Source: Phytophthora sp. 'mugwort' (Eukaryota; Oomycota; Peronosporomycetes; Peronosporales; Peronosporaceae). Taken from it: a DNA stretch of 64,000 nucleotides. A program made the position numbers and the translations under genes. The stretch spans positions 1,116,001 through 1,180,000 of the forward strand of contig JAUCEF010000004.1 in assembly GCA_033558025.1 (NCBI GenBank), given 5' to 3'. The notes under the pieces were generated by a model. The model had not been told where the DNA came from and searched no databases. It worked only from the letters and a program-made list of their open reading frames with translations. Shown piece by piece: positions 10,180 through 20,494 of the stretch; the stretch's first letter is position 1, and every line of letters starts with the position of its first letter.

Positions 10180-12267
10180 TTAGACGTTCACATTGACAAC
10201 GTGGCCGATCAAGGGTGAATATTCTTCCCGCCTCCTGTGGCGCATGACGGCCATGACGACAGCCAATCCAGTAAAACCCATGACAACACCAACGAGTGTC
10301 CAAATGAGAATCTCTTTGCTGACGGAGGTGGCCAGGAACTCCTGACGCTCCACGCTGGACGGACTCGGGATGGCCAGCAAATGTGCTGCACCGCCGAAGT
10401 CGCACGTGGCGCCTTCCTCGCGGTGTGCGTGCCAGTACTCGTTGAATGCCCAATCACAGCGCTCCTCGATCGAATTAAAGCGCGTGTCAATGTCAATGCA
10501 GTCCACCTTGCCGTCGTTGCCACCACAGGCGAAATCCAGGCCGCGCTCGAGGTCAGAGTGATGTACGCCACGCTTGGCCGCACAGATAAAGGCGCCCTTG
10601 TCCTCTGCCAAGCACGCCGTAAACACTTCTTCTTCCGTGCGGTAGTTTGACACGTTCTTCGGGAATGCGCCCTTGCGTACCAGGTCTAGGAAGTTCCAGC
10701 GCGAGCCAAACTCCGTCTTGAAATTCCAAAAGTACCAGCCGTGGCCCACTGCGAACGCGTTCAGCTTCTTCATGTTGAGATTGCGCGTGAATTCACGCTC
10801 GTCGTAGTCGTCCTGCTGGCCAACCGACGTGTTGCTGGTGATCGGACACTTGCCGAACGACGGACCCGATTGGCCCGTGCCGTACGGGCCCTGAATCGGC
10901 TTGGTGATGTCCAATGGCGTGCCGGGAAAGCCTTCGCCCAGATATGTGCTGTGCACCGGACAATTTGTCAGGCGGCACTGGATGTTGGGGAAGCCAGGCA
11001 GGTTGTCGTTGAAGCCGTTCAACCACATGGCGCAGTTGTCCGTGCCCAGTGACCACTCGCCGACGATCACAGGCATCATTGCGTTCTCCATCTCGGCGAT
11101 CATATACTTCTGTTGACAGGCGTTGGCGAAATAGTCCGAGCGCGTGCCGGGGGCGTTCCAAGCCTGGTAGATGTGTGTGTCCAGAGCAATGTCGGGGCAA
11201 CCGCGCATGAATTGCGACCAGTACTGCACGCCAAAGCGGAACGAGTCATGCAGTACGAACTTCCAGTGCGGGGCACGAGCCTTGACGCGTTTGTATGACT
11301 TCCAGTAGTAATCTTTGAGAAGGTCGATGGGCGTGAGTTCCCACGGTTCGTTGACGGGCTCTAGACCGATAATGGCGGGATGGTTGGCGTAACGGTCGAC
11401 AATGGCCGCCACTGTAGCGAGCGAGTGATTCAGATGTTCGTAGTTGATGGACTTGTACGTATTCGTGGCAGGATCAAACTCACCAGCCCATCCGGCCGAA
11501 CGTACCGGCCAGTGTTCGAACGTGGTGGTACCAATTGGACGCGTGCTGGCAATTGATGTCCATTTGACAGACGAGGACATGCCACTGTTATCAAAGCCAT
11601 TCTGCGAGCCAATGAGGCCGTGGATGTCTAACAGCAAGTCAATATTGTACTTAAAGGCGAGCTTGGCAATACGGTCCAGCTCCTTGACGGCGCCGTCCGT
11701 GCAGCCAATATAGGGCTCGTACGGGTTAAACATCCAGTCGCCTACAGGCACACGGAGTGAGTTCACGCCGGCTTCGGCCATCTCTTTGAGGTCGGCCTCT
11801 GTCACCCACGTAGCCCAGTGAATGCGAAGTTGGCGGTTGGCTTCTTCCTTGCCCAGTGCCGTGCAGAACGTGTACATGTCCATGGCCGTCTTCTCGGGGG
11901 CCTTGTCACCGAAGCGCTCTTGTGTGTTCAAGAACTGGTAGAAAAGCGTGGGGGTGATCCACGGCTCCAACACGAGCCAACCGCCGAGATTGGCGCCGCG
12001 CACCTGCTTGTTGAACGGAGTGGCGTGTCGGTCGCTGGAGCATGTTTGGTTCTCGTCGTTGGGCTTGAAGTTGTCGAAAAAATCGAGGTTTTCCGTCGTG
12101 AAGACGTGGTCGTTCTCCCAGTACCACCTGGCGTCCTTGACTACTGGTAGGCGGGTGTCATTGCTCCCGCCGAGTGTCGTATCCAACACGTGCTCGACGG
12201 GGCTGGGTGCCGCCACCGTCAGCGACAATGCTGATAGCGCTGCGGCCACTTGTAGCAAGACCTTCAT
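10180..12267 (-). CDS. GH5-family exo-1,3-beta-glucanase-like type I membrane protein (copy 2)
   Basis: Predicted product of 695 residues, a tandem paralogue of the gene at 6930-9200. It has a signal peptide (VLLQVAAALSALSLTVAA) but lacks the long Pro-rich linker of copy 1. The GH5 domain starts with RGANLGGWLVLEPWITPT. The acid/base Glu is in EPVNEPW (E307) and the nucleophile in IVGEWS (E404). A Cys-rich C-terminal module precedes one membrane helix (about 653-673) and a cytosolic tail RRREEYSPLIGHVVNVNV. Long stretches around both catalytic Glu are nearly identical to copy 1, so the pair arose by tandem duplication. The start at 12267 is favoured by an initiator-like site at 12329-12346. 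Likely acts on beta-1,3-glucan at the cell surface or in the secretory pathway. Confidence 0.93.
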   Translation of the reverse strand: MKVLLQVAAALSALSLTVAAPSPVEHVLDTTLGGSNDTRLPVVKDARWYWENDHVFTTENLDFFDNFKPNDENQTCSSDRHATPFNKQVRGANLGGWLVLEPWITPTLFYQFLNTQERFGDKAPEKTAMDMYTFCTALGKEEANRQLRIHWATWVTEADLKEMAEAGVNSLRVPVGDWMFNPYEPYIGCTDGAVKELDRIAKLAFKYNIDLLLDIHGLIGSQNGFDNSGMSSSVKWTSIASTRPIGTTTFEHWPVRSAGWAGEFDPATNTYKSINYEHLNHSLATVAAIVDRYANHPAIIGLEPVNEPWELTPIDLLKDYYWKSYKRVKARAPHWKFVLHDSFRFGVQYWSQFMRGCPDIALDTHIYQAWNAPGTRSDYFANACQQKYMIAEMENAMMPVIVGEWSLGTDNCAMWLNGFNDNLPGFPNIQCRLTNCPVHSTYLGEGFPGTPLDITKPIQGPYGTGQSGPSFGKCPITSNTSVGQQDDYDEREFTRNLNMKKLNAFAVGHGWYFWNFKTEFGSRWNFLDLVRKGAFPKNVSNYRTEEEVFTACLAEDKGAFICAAKRGVHHSDLERGLDFACGGNDGKVDCIDIDTRFNSIEERCDWAFNEYWHAHREEGATCDFGGAAHLLAIPSPSSVERQEFLATSVSKEILIWTLVGVVMGFTGLAVVMAVMRHRRREEYSPLIGHVVNVNV

Positions 12268-12328
12268 GGCGATGTTGTCAACACCGTAGACTCTGCGAAA
12301 TGAGGATGTGTGGTGCACTGTTTCCGTC

Positions 12329-12346
12329 CGAATTGGAAATGAACCA
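12329..12346 (-). promoter_or_regulatory. Oomycete initiator-like element for GH5 copy 2
   Basis: Minus-strand sequence GGTTCATTTCCAATTCGG, about 65-80 bp upstream of the ATG at 12267, matches the TCATT-pyrimidine-CA-ATT pattern of oomycete initiators. The same kind of element precedes copy 1, as expected for duplicated genes that kept their promoters. Confidence 0.6.
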
Positions 12347-12399
12347 AAGAGCGCATGGCAAAATACTTTTTTTTCCGCTACAACGAGAATGCCCATGCT

Positions 12400-14865
12400 G
12401 ACAGTTCCGATGAGCCATGTGCATTTCGAGCGGCTGTGCGCTGACGGAGAAAATGCAACAAGTCACTCCTCGAGAGCGAGAAGAGGCGCGCGCAAAAACT
12501 TCAAGGCGGTATAATTTCGGCAGTTCCGCTTGACCATCCACAAACTTTTTGCCACTTTCTCACTATGTGTACGGTACCGAGAAAACCGCGTTGGCGGTCA
12601 ACTTGACCAGCAAGCGATGTCCTTTGTAGGCGCGCTGCAACGGAAAGAGTGAGTGTAAAGGGCCAGTGACTGGTTGCCCCTCTCCCGCGTTGTCAACGAA
12701 AACATTTGTGCAGCTGCATGCGATAACCTCCTCAAAGGTCTTGGCAAAGCTAGCTGGCCCGGCGCAAGAAACATGTTTAGACCAAAGGAACTACCACCTT
12801 CGCGCCACGTTGCCAGGATTAATACGTTGCCCATCTTCACAGGCTATCAGAATCGACAACAGCGTTGAAGTGCTCGGAGCTCCAGACGAGCCTCCGGAGC
12901 TCGCTCAGCAGCGTCGTGAAAGCAAAGCTAGCAAAGACAAAACCTGAAAAGCCCTGGGCGTTACAGTGTAACTTAATCGTCGCCAAACAGCAACATTTTT
13001 ATAAATAGCGGAGAGGCAACATGACGTCGGGTCACAGCAGAGCCCGCCGTGTCCTCCAGCTCATTCTGCTGTGCGTCGACATACATGTATGAAGAGAGCA
13101 TACCAAATAGGAACCACTGGCCCTTGACGAATTTCTATTCGAATTTTCACGAAAACGCGGAGGATGGACGCGCGCGATTGGCTAAGAAAGCGACCCCTTC
13201 ATTGGCAAAACGGATCCCGAGGGCGGAATGTCAGCAGAATACAAAATTTGGCAGGACGCGCGGCGCGGCAGAGGCTGCAAATGCCGGGCGCTCCTCCTTT
13301 GCGTTCCACGAGCCAGGAGATGCCCTCCTCCTCGGAGCGGCTGCGATGGGCTCCTATAAAACGGTCAGCAGCGTCATGGCTACTTGTCTCGACCGCGAGA
13401 ACGCTTACCTACTTGCCTCGTGGCCGTGATGGATAACGGGCCGACAGTGCTCGGCGTTTTTCTTGTCGAACTGATCTCCGCCTTCTCGAAGTGAGCGCGA
13501 CGAGATCCGGGGGTATGCCGCGATGTGAGGCACGCAGATCTTGTCGCAAAGGGTCTTCGATGCTCGGGATGGAATAGGGCGGGGCAGGAACAGCGCTGCG
13601 GCCCGCTCTACATGTAGATAAAATCTAGGAGACGACAACTTTTACAGCACAAAATTTTCGCCACTTATCAAATGGTTCAACACTTGCACTGTAACCACGG
13701 CAGAATGTCTGACCTCGGACCACCGTGGGCTGCATCATCTGCCGGTCCGACGGACGGACTGGCCAACCTGCACCGCGCCTCTGGACCGACCGGGCCCCGG
13801 CCAGCCCAGCTTCCCCGGTGTTCCGACGTATGCATCTCGGGCTCCAGCGAGAACGGCAAACACGCTGTACCGAGCGCTCGTACGGCGGAAGCTCCGGAGC
13901 AAAGAAACCCGAGCGGCTTGTGCGGCAGCATCAAAATGTAATACAACGGCCCCGCATCTTGTTTGCCGCAAACTTTGCCATCCCGCGACTAACTAATCTT
14001 CGCATTGAAGTTTAGAACAGATGGCGCAAATTGAAGTGGCTTTGGCCAAATGGCCTGTCCACCGCGACGGCCTCCTTAGCCGGCCGGGCGGAACGCAAGG
14101 TTGTGGGCGAGCCGCCCTGCCATCGTCTCGGCAGCGGCTCGCAGCTTGCTACATGTACACGTATATACGAGTCGTCTTGGATGGAGATTCCTTGATACAG
14201 CGCCGTGTCACGACGCCCACAAAGCAGAACGGACAAGCGAGCCGAGAAGCGAGATGATAAGCATATCCTCTCGGATGCAAATACCGCCCACCTTACATTC
14301 TCGCCGCAAAGACTGGCAGCAGTTGCCGCCCGGGGCTGGACAAGCGCTAACTTGTAAACTCAGCTGATACGGGCGGCGCGCTTGCCAGAGACTCGGAGGG
14401 AGAGCCATTTGGCTGGTCGCGGCTGCGCCGTCGGCTGAGCTGAATTTTTTCGTTTTGAAGGCACTCCCCACTGGTACAGTATCCATAGCCCCCAACAACG
14501 ACCCGCAGCTATCTTTTTCATTTGTCGACGCGGTGCGACTCGACTCGTTTAAAACTAGTGTGTGTGATGTAGCCTTAGGCGTCGATAAATACCCTGGGCG
14601 TTAGTATAGGTCGGCAACGCTTTGCCAGTCTGCGTGTTTAAGTGTGGTCAAGCAACTGACGCGGTAAAATATCGATAACGCACGATGCCACGTTTGCTTG
14701 GTGTGGGACTCTCGGGAGTGACGGACTTGATGGACTAAGATGGCGTGCGTGGCAGTTCTCGACTGATGAGACCAATGAAAGACTTAGATTGAACATTCTT
14801 GAGTTGCACGTGAAGCGGCATATTTTGTTTTGTAAACCTCGAATTGGATTTAATATTTATTCTGC
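12400..14865. other. 2.4-kb stretch without a supportable gene
   Basis: Open frames occur on both strands (for example 13049-13429 and 13672-13941), but none carries a recognisable domain and most overlap in several frames, which points to GC-rich non-coding sequence. Two TATA-like strings (TTTTTATAAATAG near 12995 and CCTATAAAACGG near 13354) are visible but do not lead into a credible ORF. The left end should contain the promoter of GH5 copy 2 and the right end the 3' flank of the phosphopantetheinyl transferase gene. A non-coding RNA or an old repeat cannot be excluded. Confidence 0.4.
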
Positions 14866-14869
14866 GGCG

Positions 14870-15797
14870 CTATTGAAGCAAATCCTGTAACCTCCATTCT
14901 TGCCATGAGATAATTTCTTCGGTCTCCTCGGTTTTACTAACAGGCGACGGGATGGCGGTAATACGACCAAATAAGGAGCTCGTCTCGGGCTTCCACATCG
15001 TCGAGAAAGGTCCGTACGCAATGCTCACTAAATGCGCAGCATCGACCTGAGTGCACGTAAAATGCCAGTCGCTAGCCCGCTCTCCATCCAAAAGGAGTTC
15101 CCATTGGTCTTCCCTGCTCGAATTCATGCGGATGAACTCGGCTCGAAGAAGCGAAAAACCCAGTCCAATTCCCACTGCCTTAATATACGCTTCCTTGAGC
15201 GACCATAGTCGATAGAAGCGGACGTATTGACCATCTTCATCCTTTGTAGAGCGAATATATCCCCATTCTCCCGGGTTAAAGTGGCCAGCGAAAGCTCGAA
15301 AAAACTCATCGATCGCGGTCTTATGATGAGATCGATCTGTTAGTCGGACGACGTCCACGCCGACTAAAGCACGGAAGTCACTGGCAATTGCCACGACGGT
15401 GCCGTGATGCGACACGTTGTAATTCCACGACGAAGGAGCAGCGTTTAGAGTTGGTCGTCTCCAGTATGGTTTATTCTAGCAGCAGTAGGAATGTCAGTCG
15501 TACTTTGCATACCAAATGTACAATATTAGTCTGTGTTGATAGTTCTCAACGCACCTCGGGCGTACGTGCAATATCGATAGCGTCATAGCTTACCCCGAAG
15601 AGCTCGTGGATGAGTTGCCGCTGCATCAAGCGGCTAGCCAGCGCCAACTTCTGATCCTTTGCGAACATGAAGCGCGTCACCTGCTTCCGCTCGTGAGCTG
15701 GGAGCTGGAAAAGCAACCGACTCCACTCTGACGAGGAAGGGTCCCACGCGGCGACGTCTACGAAGCGCAGGCAGCGCGTCAAGGGAGGTGTCGCCAT
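14870..15797 (-). CDS. 4'-phosphopantetheinyl transferase (Sfp/AASDHPPT type), two exons
   Basis: Exon 1 is 15555-15797 and exon 2 is 14870-15475, joined across a 79-bp GT-AG intron in phase 0, giving 282 residues. The splice restores the family signature: RTPE joins NKPYW, followed by WNYNVSHHG, then LVGVDVV with the Mg-binding Asp (about residue 138), and FYRLWSLKEAYIKAVG, the WxxKEAxxK motif. The enzyme moves 4'-phosphopantetheine from CoA to a serine of carrier proteins (fatty acid synthase ACP, alpha-aminoadipate reductase or similar), normally in the cytosol. The ATG at 15797 is the first in frame. The C-terminal 20 residues after the conserved core are unremarkable. Family call is firm; carrier specificity is unknown. 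Confidence 0.92.
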
Positions 15798-15988
15798 GCA
15801 AAATGCAAATGCTACGCGACGATTGGCTCAAAAGGTAAAAAATGGTGTCTTACGCCAGCACCTTGTACTTGTATGTAAAATTTAAAGTGATAGATGCAAA
15901 ACCCCACTTTTAGACCTTGGCTATGTCAGAAAGATGTCTGATACGATGCATCGCTGCCGCTTAGCAATAGCGAAAGCGGAGCACTGCT

Positions 15989-16874
15989 TTACGGGTTCGG
16001 GAACAACATCTTGCGCACCGTGGGCTTGAGATCGTAGTAGACCTGGTCTAGACGCGTGTCCAGCGTGTTGTCGCATACGATCTTGCCCTGCTTGGCGTAC
16101 AGCACGATGCCGCCGGCCTTGGCGTCCGGGAGCATGCCGTCCGCAACCTTGTTGAGCGTTACCTTGACCTTGCTCACGTCCAGGTTGGCCTCCTTCTTCA
16201 TGGTAGCAACGTACTTGTCCGTGGCTTCCTTCAGCACCATCTCGGCGAGACGCACGTCCTTGGCGCGCACCGCGACGACCACATCTGTCTCGAACAGCTT
16301 GACCAAGCCCTGCACGATGAGGTCGCGGAGTAGCACCTTGTTCTTCTCGTCCGCGGTGGTGTAGTTTTTCAGCTGGGCCTGGCCCTCCACAATGAGCGTC
16401 TTCAGGAGCTCATCACGCGCAATCATCTTCTGTCGTCGCGAGGCGCCGATCTCAGCCGAGCGAGCACTGCCAAATAGCCATAATATCGTCAATAAACCTT
16501 CTCCAACCCCAAAAAACGCTTACAACGCTCACATGCGCTTGTTGACCTCACGCTCCTTCTCCTTGCGCGTGTATTCGTCCTGGATCTTGATTTTGGCGTT
16601 GTGCACCAGCATCTGCTTCTCCAAGTTGAAGTCGTGCTCCGTCTGAGGCAATACAGCGGACAGGTGCCACACACACGCATCGCTAGGTCAGCAGCGTTCG
16701 TTCCCTCCCTTCTCCACGTACTGCAGCCACTATGCAATGCCAGCCACGACATAAAGACGAAAAAGATTCCTTTCCGTTTACCTTGATGCGGATCTCGTTG
16801 GCCTTCTCCTGCGCTTCCTGCAGGATGAAGTTGACCATCTGTTTGATCTGTCGGTCAGCGTCGGACGCGTTCAT
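15989..16874 (-). CDS. V-type H+-ATPase subunit E (three exons)
   Basis: Exons 16782-16874, 16533-16642 and 15989-16466 join in frame to 226 residues, the usual size of subunit E. Introns are 139 bp and 66 bp with GT-AG ends. The product begins with a short acidic/helical stretch (MNASDADRQIKQMVNFILQE) and continues as a long charged helix (EHDFNLEKQMLVHNAKIKIQ, KEKEREVNKRI, ARSAEIGASRRQKMIARDEL). It ends in the globular C-terminal domain with GGIVLYAKQGKIVCDNTLDT and RLDQVYYDLKPTVRKMLF. Subunit E is a peripheral-stalk stator of the vacuolar proton pump. It shares a 215-bp divergent promoter region with SDHAF2. No abnormal feature seen. Confidence 0.95.
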
Positions 16875-17089
16875 CTTCGGCTCGTGTTTCTCTTAGGAGT
16901 TACTCGACACACTACACACACAAGGCGATACACTAGACGCTCGCTCTTTCTTCGGATTTTGGGGCCTTTGAAGACCTTCGAGGAGATCTTTACTTAATCT
17001 CGTACTTAAGCAATTCATTTGAATATCAGCCAATCCGATAGTTTTGTTGCGCAACCTCCAAGTCTCCATTTATCACTTAGACGGACCTA
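16875..17089. promoter_or_regulatory. Divergent promoter region between V-ATPase E and SDHAF2
   Basis: Only 215 bp separate the two start codons, which face away from each other. The interval contains a CCAAT box within CAGCCAATCC at about 17027-17036 and an AT-rich stretch at 17000-17020. Shared control is possible but not shown by the sequence. Confidence 0.5.
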
Positions 17090-17638
17090 ATGCTGCGCAT
17101 CAAGAAAGCGACGCGGGTGCTTGCCGGCGTCGCGCGACAGAGCTCGAGGCTACAGCCACTGCGTGCCATGTCGACGAACCCGGACGTGGATGACAACGCC
17201 TTCGTGAAGAGCATTTCCAAGGATCAGGCCAAGCGGGCGCTGGAGCGCAGCGCCGCCATCCGCGCCGACCACATCGCGGCCAAGGGCGATTTCCCGCTGA
17301 GCAGCCAGGGCGACCACCAGGTGGACTCGGACGAGGCCAACCGCAAGCGCGTTATCTACCGCAGCAAGCAGCGCGGCTGGCTGGAGGTGGATCTGCTGCT
17401 TGGCCGCTGGGCCAGTCAGAACGTCATGCAGCTCTCGAGCGACGAGCTGCAGCAGTACGAAGACATTCTGAACGAGGAGACCATCGACATCTTCAACTAT
17501 ATCTCCGGTAAGAGCCCCGTGCCCGAGAGACTTGACACGTCCATGATGAAGAGGCTACAGGAGTACTGTCTCACGTCCCCACTGGGCAAGGCGTCGATCG
17601 AAGGATTCGCGGAGAACAAGAAGTTCATGAGCAACTAA
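17090..17638 (+). CDS. Succinate dehydrogenase assembly factor 2 (SDHAF2/Sdh5 family)
   Basis: Single-exon gene for 182 residues. The first 26 or so residues are basic, lack acidic residues and precede a second Met (RIKKATRVLAGVARQSSRLQ), as in a mitochondrial presequence. The core RKRVIYRSKQRGWLEVDLLL, followed by GRWA (about 85-108), is the hallmark of the Sdh5 family, with the conserved RS..RG.LE.D pattern. The protein promotes covalent attachment of FAD to the flavoprotein subunit of complex II in the matrix. The gene ends 119 bp before the convergent end of the next gene. The call is firm. Confidence 0.95.
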   Translation: MLRIKKATRVLAGVARQSSRLQPLRAMSTNPDVDDNAFVKSISKDQAKRALERSAAIRADHIAAKGDFPLSSQGDHQVDSDEANRKRVIYRSKQRGWLEVDLLLGRWASQNVMQLSSDELQQYEDILNEETIDIFNYISGKSPVPERLDTSMMKRLQEYCLTSPLGKASIEGFAENKKFMSN

Positions 17639-17757
17639 AACCGGAAATTTGGGAATTTCTTTTACTTGGAATAGGTGCTTCGGTGGCTGGAGGTATGTCT
17701 GTAACCACTGGGAACTAACATCATAATTCAATGCGATCTCTCCGCTCTAGCTGCCTA

Positions 17758-19980
17758 TCATTCGTCACTTGAGTCTGTAGCAGTAGGACGGCAGCGGTAG
17801 AATGGAAGATTGAATACTGCCATCGCCAGACAGACCACAAGCTGACGGGATTCTTCTGCTCGAAGCAAATGAGTCTCTTGGAAACGCACAAGAAGACGGA
17901 GCACGAGGTGGAAAGGAACCGGGAGCTTCATGTCACGATACAGCACATTCTTGTCGTTGGTAGCGGGTATGACGAAGCCAAACCCCACCAATGTGTACTC
18001 ACTTCCGTTGTACAAATCTCCTCGATTGCTGACGTTCACAGCCTCTTGGTACAAGGGGTTTGCCGCTCGAGTCTCCACGTAGGAGACAATTGCTCGATCT
18101 AAGTGCTTCATTTGGGCCTCCACCAAGCTAATTAGCTCGACCAGCTCGCTTTCTTCGAATGCATCTAGCATGGAAATACGCTTGGAGACTTTGATGTCGT
18201 GAATTGTATCGGCATAGTACGAGACCACTTCGTCCAGTATGGATACCCGCTCATTCATGTGCTTTTCGAACATATGTAACGGGGTTGAGTCGCCGGTGTC
18301 TCCAGTGATTGAGATATTGACAGTACCTAACACCGCATCAGCAAACTCATCCACGTCAAGATCGTGGTTCGAGTACCAAACGGTGGAAGGGCCTTGTAGG
18401 CCGTGATGAAGTGCTCTCTGTTCGGCCTCAAAGGCAATTCGCACCATATCCTGCAACGCCTTTAAACGTGCTGTTCGCTTCATCGTTGAATTTACAATTG
18501 AATCAGCAAATGCTTGGAACAGTGGCAGAGTACACAATGACGGCGTATACACGGTCACTCCAGATCGAACCAGACACGGTCGCTCTGCTGTGCAATTCAT
18601 CCACTTGTCTACCGAAGGGTAGGCATAAAAGTGGGCAAGTGCAGTGTAAACTCCACTTCGTGTAGAAAAATCTGTCGTGCTCTTTACAATATCCACTTCA
18701 TCGTCGGTGAAATTCTGTAAGGACACAGATTTAAATATTTTAACTCCATTTGAGCTGTTGGAGCTCCCTGCACCTCTGTTTTCGAATACAGTGGAGAGGT
18801 TAGCATCTTTATCACTCATCAGAGACGTCTGGAGAAACTCTGTCCGTGATGGAAAGACCGAGTGTGGGTCATTTGAGCGCATAAAGATCCGAGGAACGCC
18901 CGAGTCGAAGTAAAATTCCTGGAGCTGTGCTTGGATCTGCTCAAGGGCTTGGATGTCTCCAGTAGCAATACTTTTGATCGACGTATTACTGGAGCTGCAG
19001 GACGATCTATTGGCGAGACTAACGAGTTTTCTGCTCTCGGGTTCAATACAATTGGACAAACAAGAATCAAGCTTTTTTTCGCTACTCGGAACGCTTGAGC
19101 TGGCGTTGGTCGCATATACCTCTTTATCACCAGCCTCGAGTGCTTTAAGGAGCTGATATGCTATCGTTCTCGTCTCGCTGAGACGTGGAGACCAAAGCCA
19201 TGGATAACTGTCTGCTGGAAAAGTTGATGGTGGCAAACTGTCGTCTCGGGTGTAATACTGGTTCGAGTAGCCTTCGTACGGAGCAAATGAGGCCGTATAG
19301 CGTGTATACAGCACATTTCGTTTCTTCTCTCCATTATACACGTACGGCAACGTCATGTTTGGCAATGACTCGTCATCTTTGGCGGCTTCAATCACATCTA
19401 GCGGCAGTGTTAGATTAAATTCCTGTATCATCTCGCTGGCGTTCATCATCTCCAAACGTTTTGCAAACATCTCGTCTTCGAAATAGCCAACATAATGAGT
19501 CTGAATGAGGTTCCAGGCGACATGACCGAGAGATTTCAAAAGTGGAAGTGCCAAATTATCTGTGAGAAACATTCGGATCGCTTTGTTGCGGCGGCGACGC
19601 ACATTGCCAGACCGCACAGAATTCCCATAGTCCATAGGAGACACGAGGTTGTACATTAGCATCCGTGGTACATCCTTCTTTAGAGTGTGGCGGCCCTCAG
19701 TAGATAACACCCACTGGGAGATCCACGGCGTCTTGGCGTCAACTGTACCGCGAGACTCGACAAAGCTGTTGATGGACGAGTCGTCGTTTGCCACAACTTT
19801 CCCGTCCGGAAGGCGCGTCCAATGCGGAAGGTACTTGTACGGCTGGTCTTCGGCCCAGTAGTCGGCGGTATTTAAACGCGTACCATTTGTAGAGTTAGGC
19901 TCTACTCCCGACGTTCGACTCTTTGTGTGGAATGTGCTCGTGGCTGCAACCAGTAGGAGAGATAGCGTCAGGGTTGTCAT
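17758..19980 (-). CDS. Large secretory-pathway protein of unknown function
   Basis: Open frame of 740 residues from the ATG at 19978-19980. Its N-terminus (MTTLTLSLLLVAATSTFHTK) looks like a signal peptide or signal anchor. An in-frame ATG further up (20034) and a longer frame to 20103 exist but would bury this hydrophobic segment. Many N-glycosylation sequons (NMTL, NGSE, NVSN, NSTM), Tyr/Trp-rich stretches (FAPYEGYSNQYYTRDD, YPWLWSPRLSETR) and several Cys fit a lumenal or extracellular protein. No second membrane helix and no catalytic motif are evident. I do not recognise the family. Codon use and the unbroken length argue that it is a real gene. It is convergent with SDHAF2. Confidence 0.75.
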   Translation of the reverse strand: MTTLTLSLLLVAATSTFHTKSRTSGVEPNSTNGTRLNTADYWAEDQPYKYLPHWTRLPDGKVVANDDSSINSFVESRGTVDAKTPWISQWVLSTEGRHTLKKDVPRMLMYNLVSPMDYGNSVRSGNVRRRRNKAIRMFLTDNLALPLLKSLGHVAWNLIQTHYVGYFEDEMFAKRLEMMNASEMIQEFNLTLPLDVIEAAKDDESLPNMTLPYVYNGEKKRNVLYTRYTASFAPYEGYSNQYYTRDDSLPPSTFPADSYPWLWSPRLSETRTIAYQLLKALEAGDKEVYATNASSSVPSSEKKLDSCLSNCIEPESRKLVSLANRSSCSSSNTSIKSIATGDIQALEQIQAQLQEFYFDSGVPRIFMRSNDPHSVFPSRTEFLQTSLMSDKDANLSTVFENRGAGSSNSSNGVKIFKSVSLQNFTDDEVDIVKSTTDFSTRSGVYTALAHFYAYPSVDKWMNCTAERPCLVRSGVTVYTPSLCTLPLFQAFADSIVNSTMKRTARLKALQDMVRIAFEAEQRALHHGLQGPSTVWYSNHDLDVDEFADAVLGTVNISITGDTGDSTPLHMFEKHMNERVSILDEVVSYYADTIHDIKVSKRISMLDAFEESELVELISLVEAQMKHLDRAIVSYVETRAANPLYQEAVNVSNRGDLYNGSEYTLVGFGFVIPATNDKNVLYRDMKLPVPFHLVLRLLVRFQETHLLRAEESRQLVVCLAMAVFNLPFYRCRPTATDSSDE

Positions 19981-20301
19981 CCATATATGCAGCGCTTCGA
20001 CGCCACTGCCGTCGCTGAAAACAAGCTGCTTCATCTGCGCAAACCGACAATTTGCAAGTGAAGAGAAGCCTGCCTTTCTGAAGTTGGGGGTATACAAACT
20101 CAAGACGTTAAGAAATACAGGCAGAATATGGTTTTTGCCTGATGGCCACGGTACTCGTTTAGGTCAAAAGTATTTTACTATAAGGTAATACAAAGTCAAT
20201 ACGACGAATTCAACCACGCTATCGAATGTGAATTTGAGAGCGCGCCAGACACAAAACGGATGCCTTGGATTCTTCTTTGTGTAGTTCGCGGAAGGTACCT
20301 A

Positions 20302-20326
20302 TTGCAAAAGTCATAAAGATGCAGCA
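20302..20326 (+). repeat. Left terminal inverted repeat of the pogo element
   Basis: Starts TTGCAAAAGT and ends AAAGATGCAGCA. Compared with the complement of the right end, 22 of the inner 23 bases are identical, and the two outermost bases differ (TT versus CC). Preceded by TA. Confidence 0.9.
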
Positions 20327-20494
20327 GTCGAAAAAATACAGCACTTGCCATTTATCTGGATGAGAACTCTGGGCCAATCAGAACGACGCATGAGTACCTG
20401 CCCCATCCAAGAATTCGTGAGTTGCAAAAGTGACAAAACGATTTTCATTGAACTTTGTATTGAGGAAGTACCTGTAGTTCTCTACAAAGTGCGT

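Noticed and set aside
12598..14498. Several 60-126 codon open frames in the 12.4-14.9 kb stretch
   Set aside because: They overlap in many frames on both strands and show no domain, no splice logic and no codon bias like neighbouring genes.
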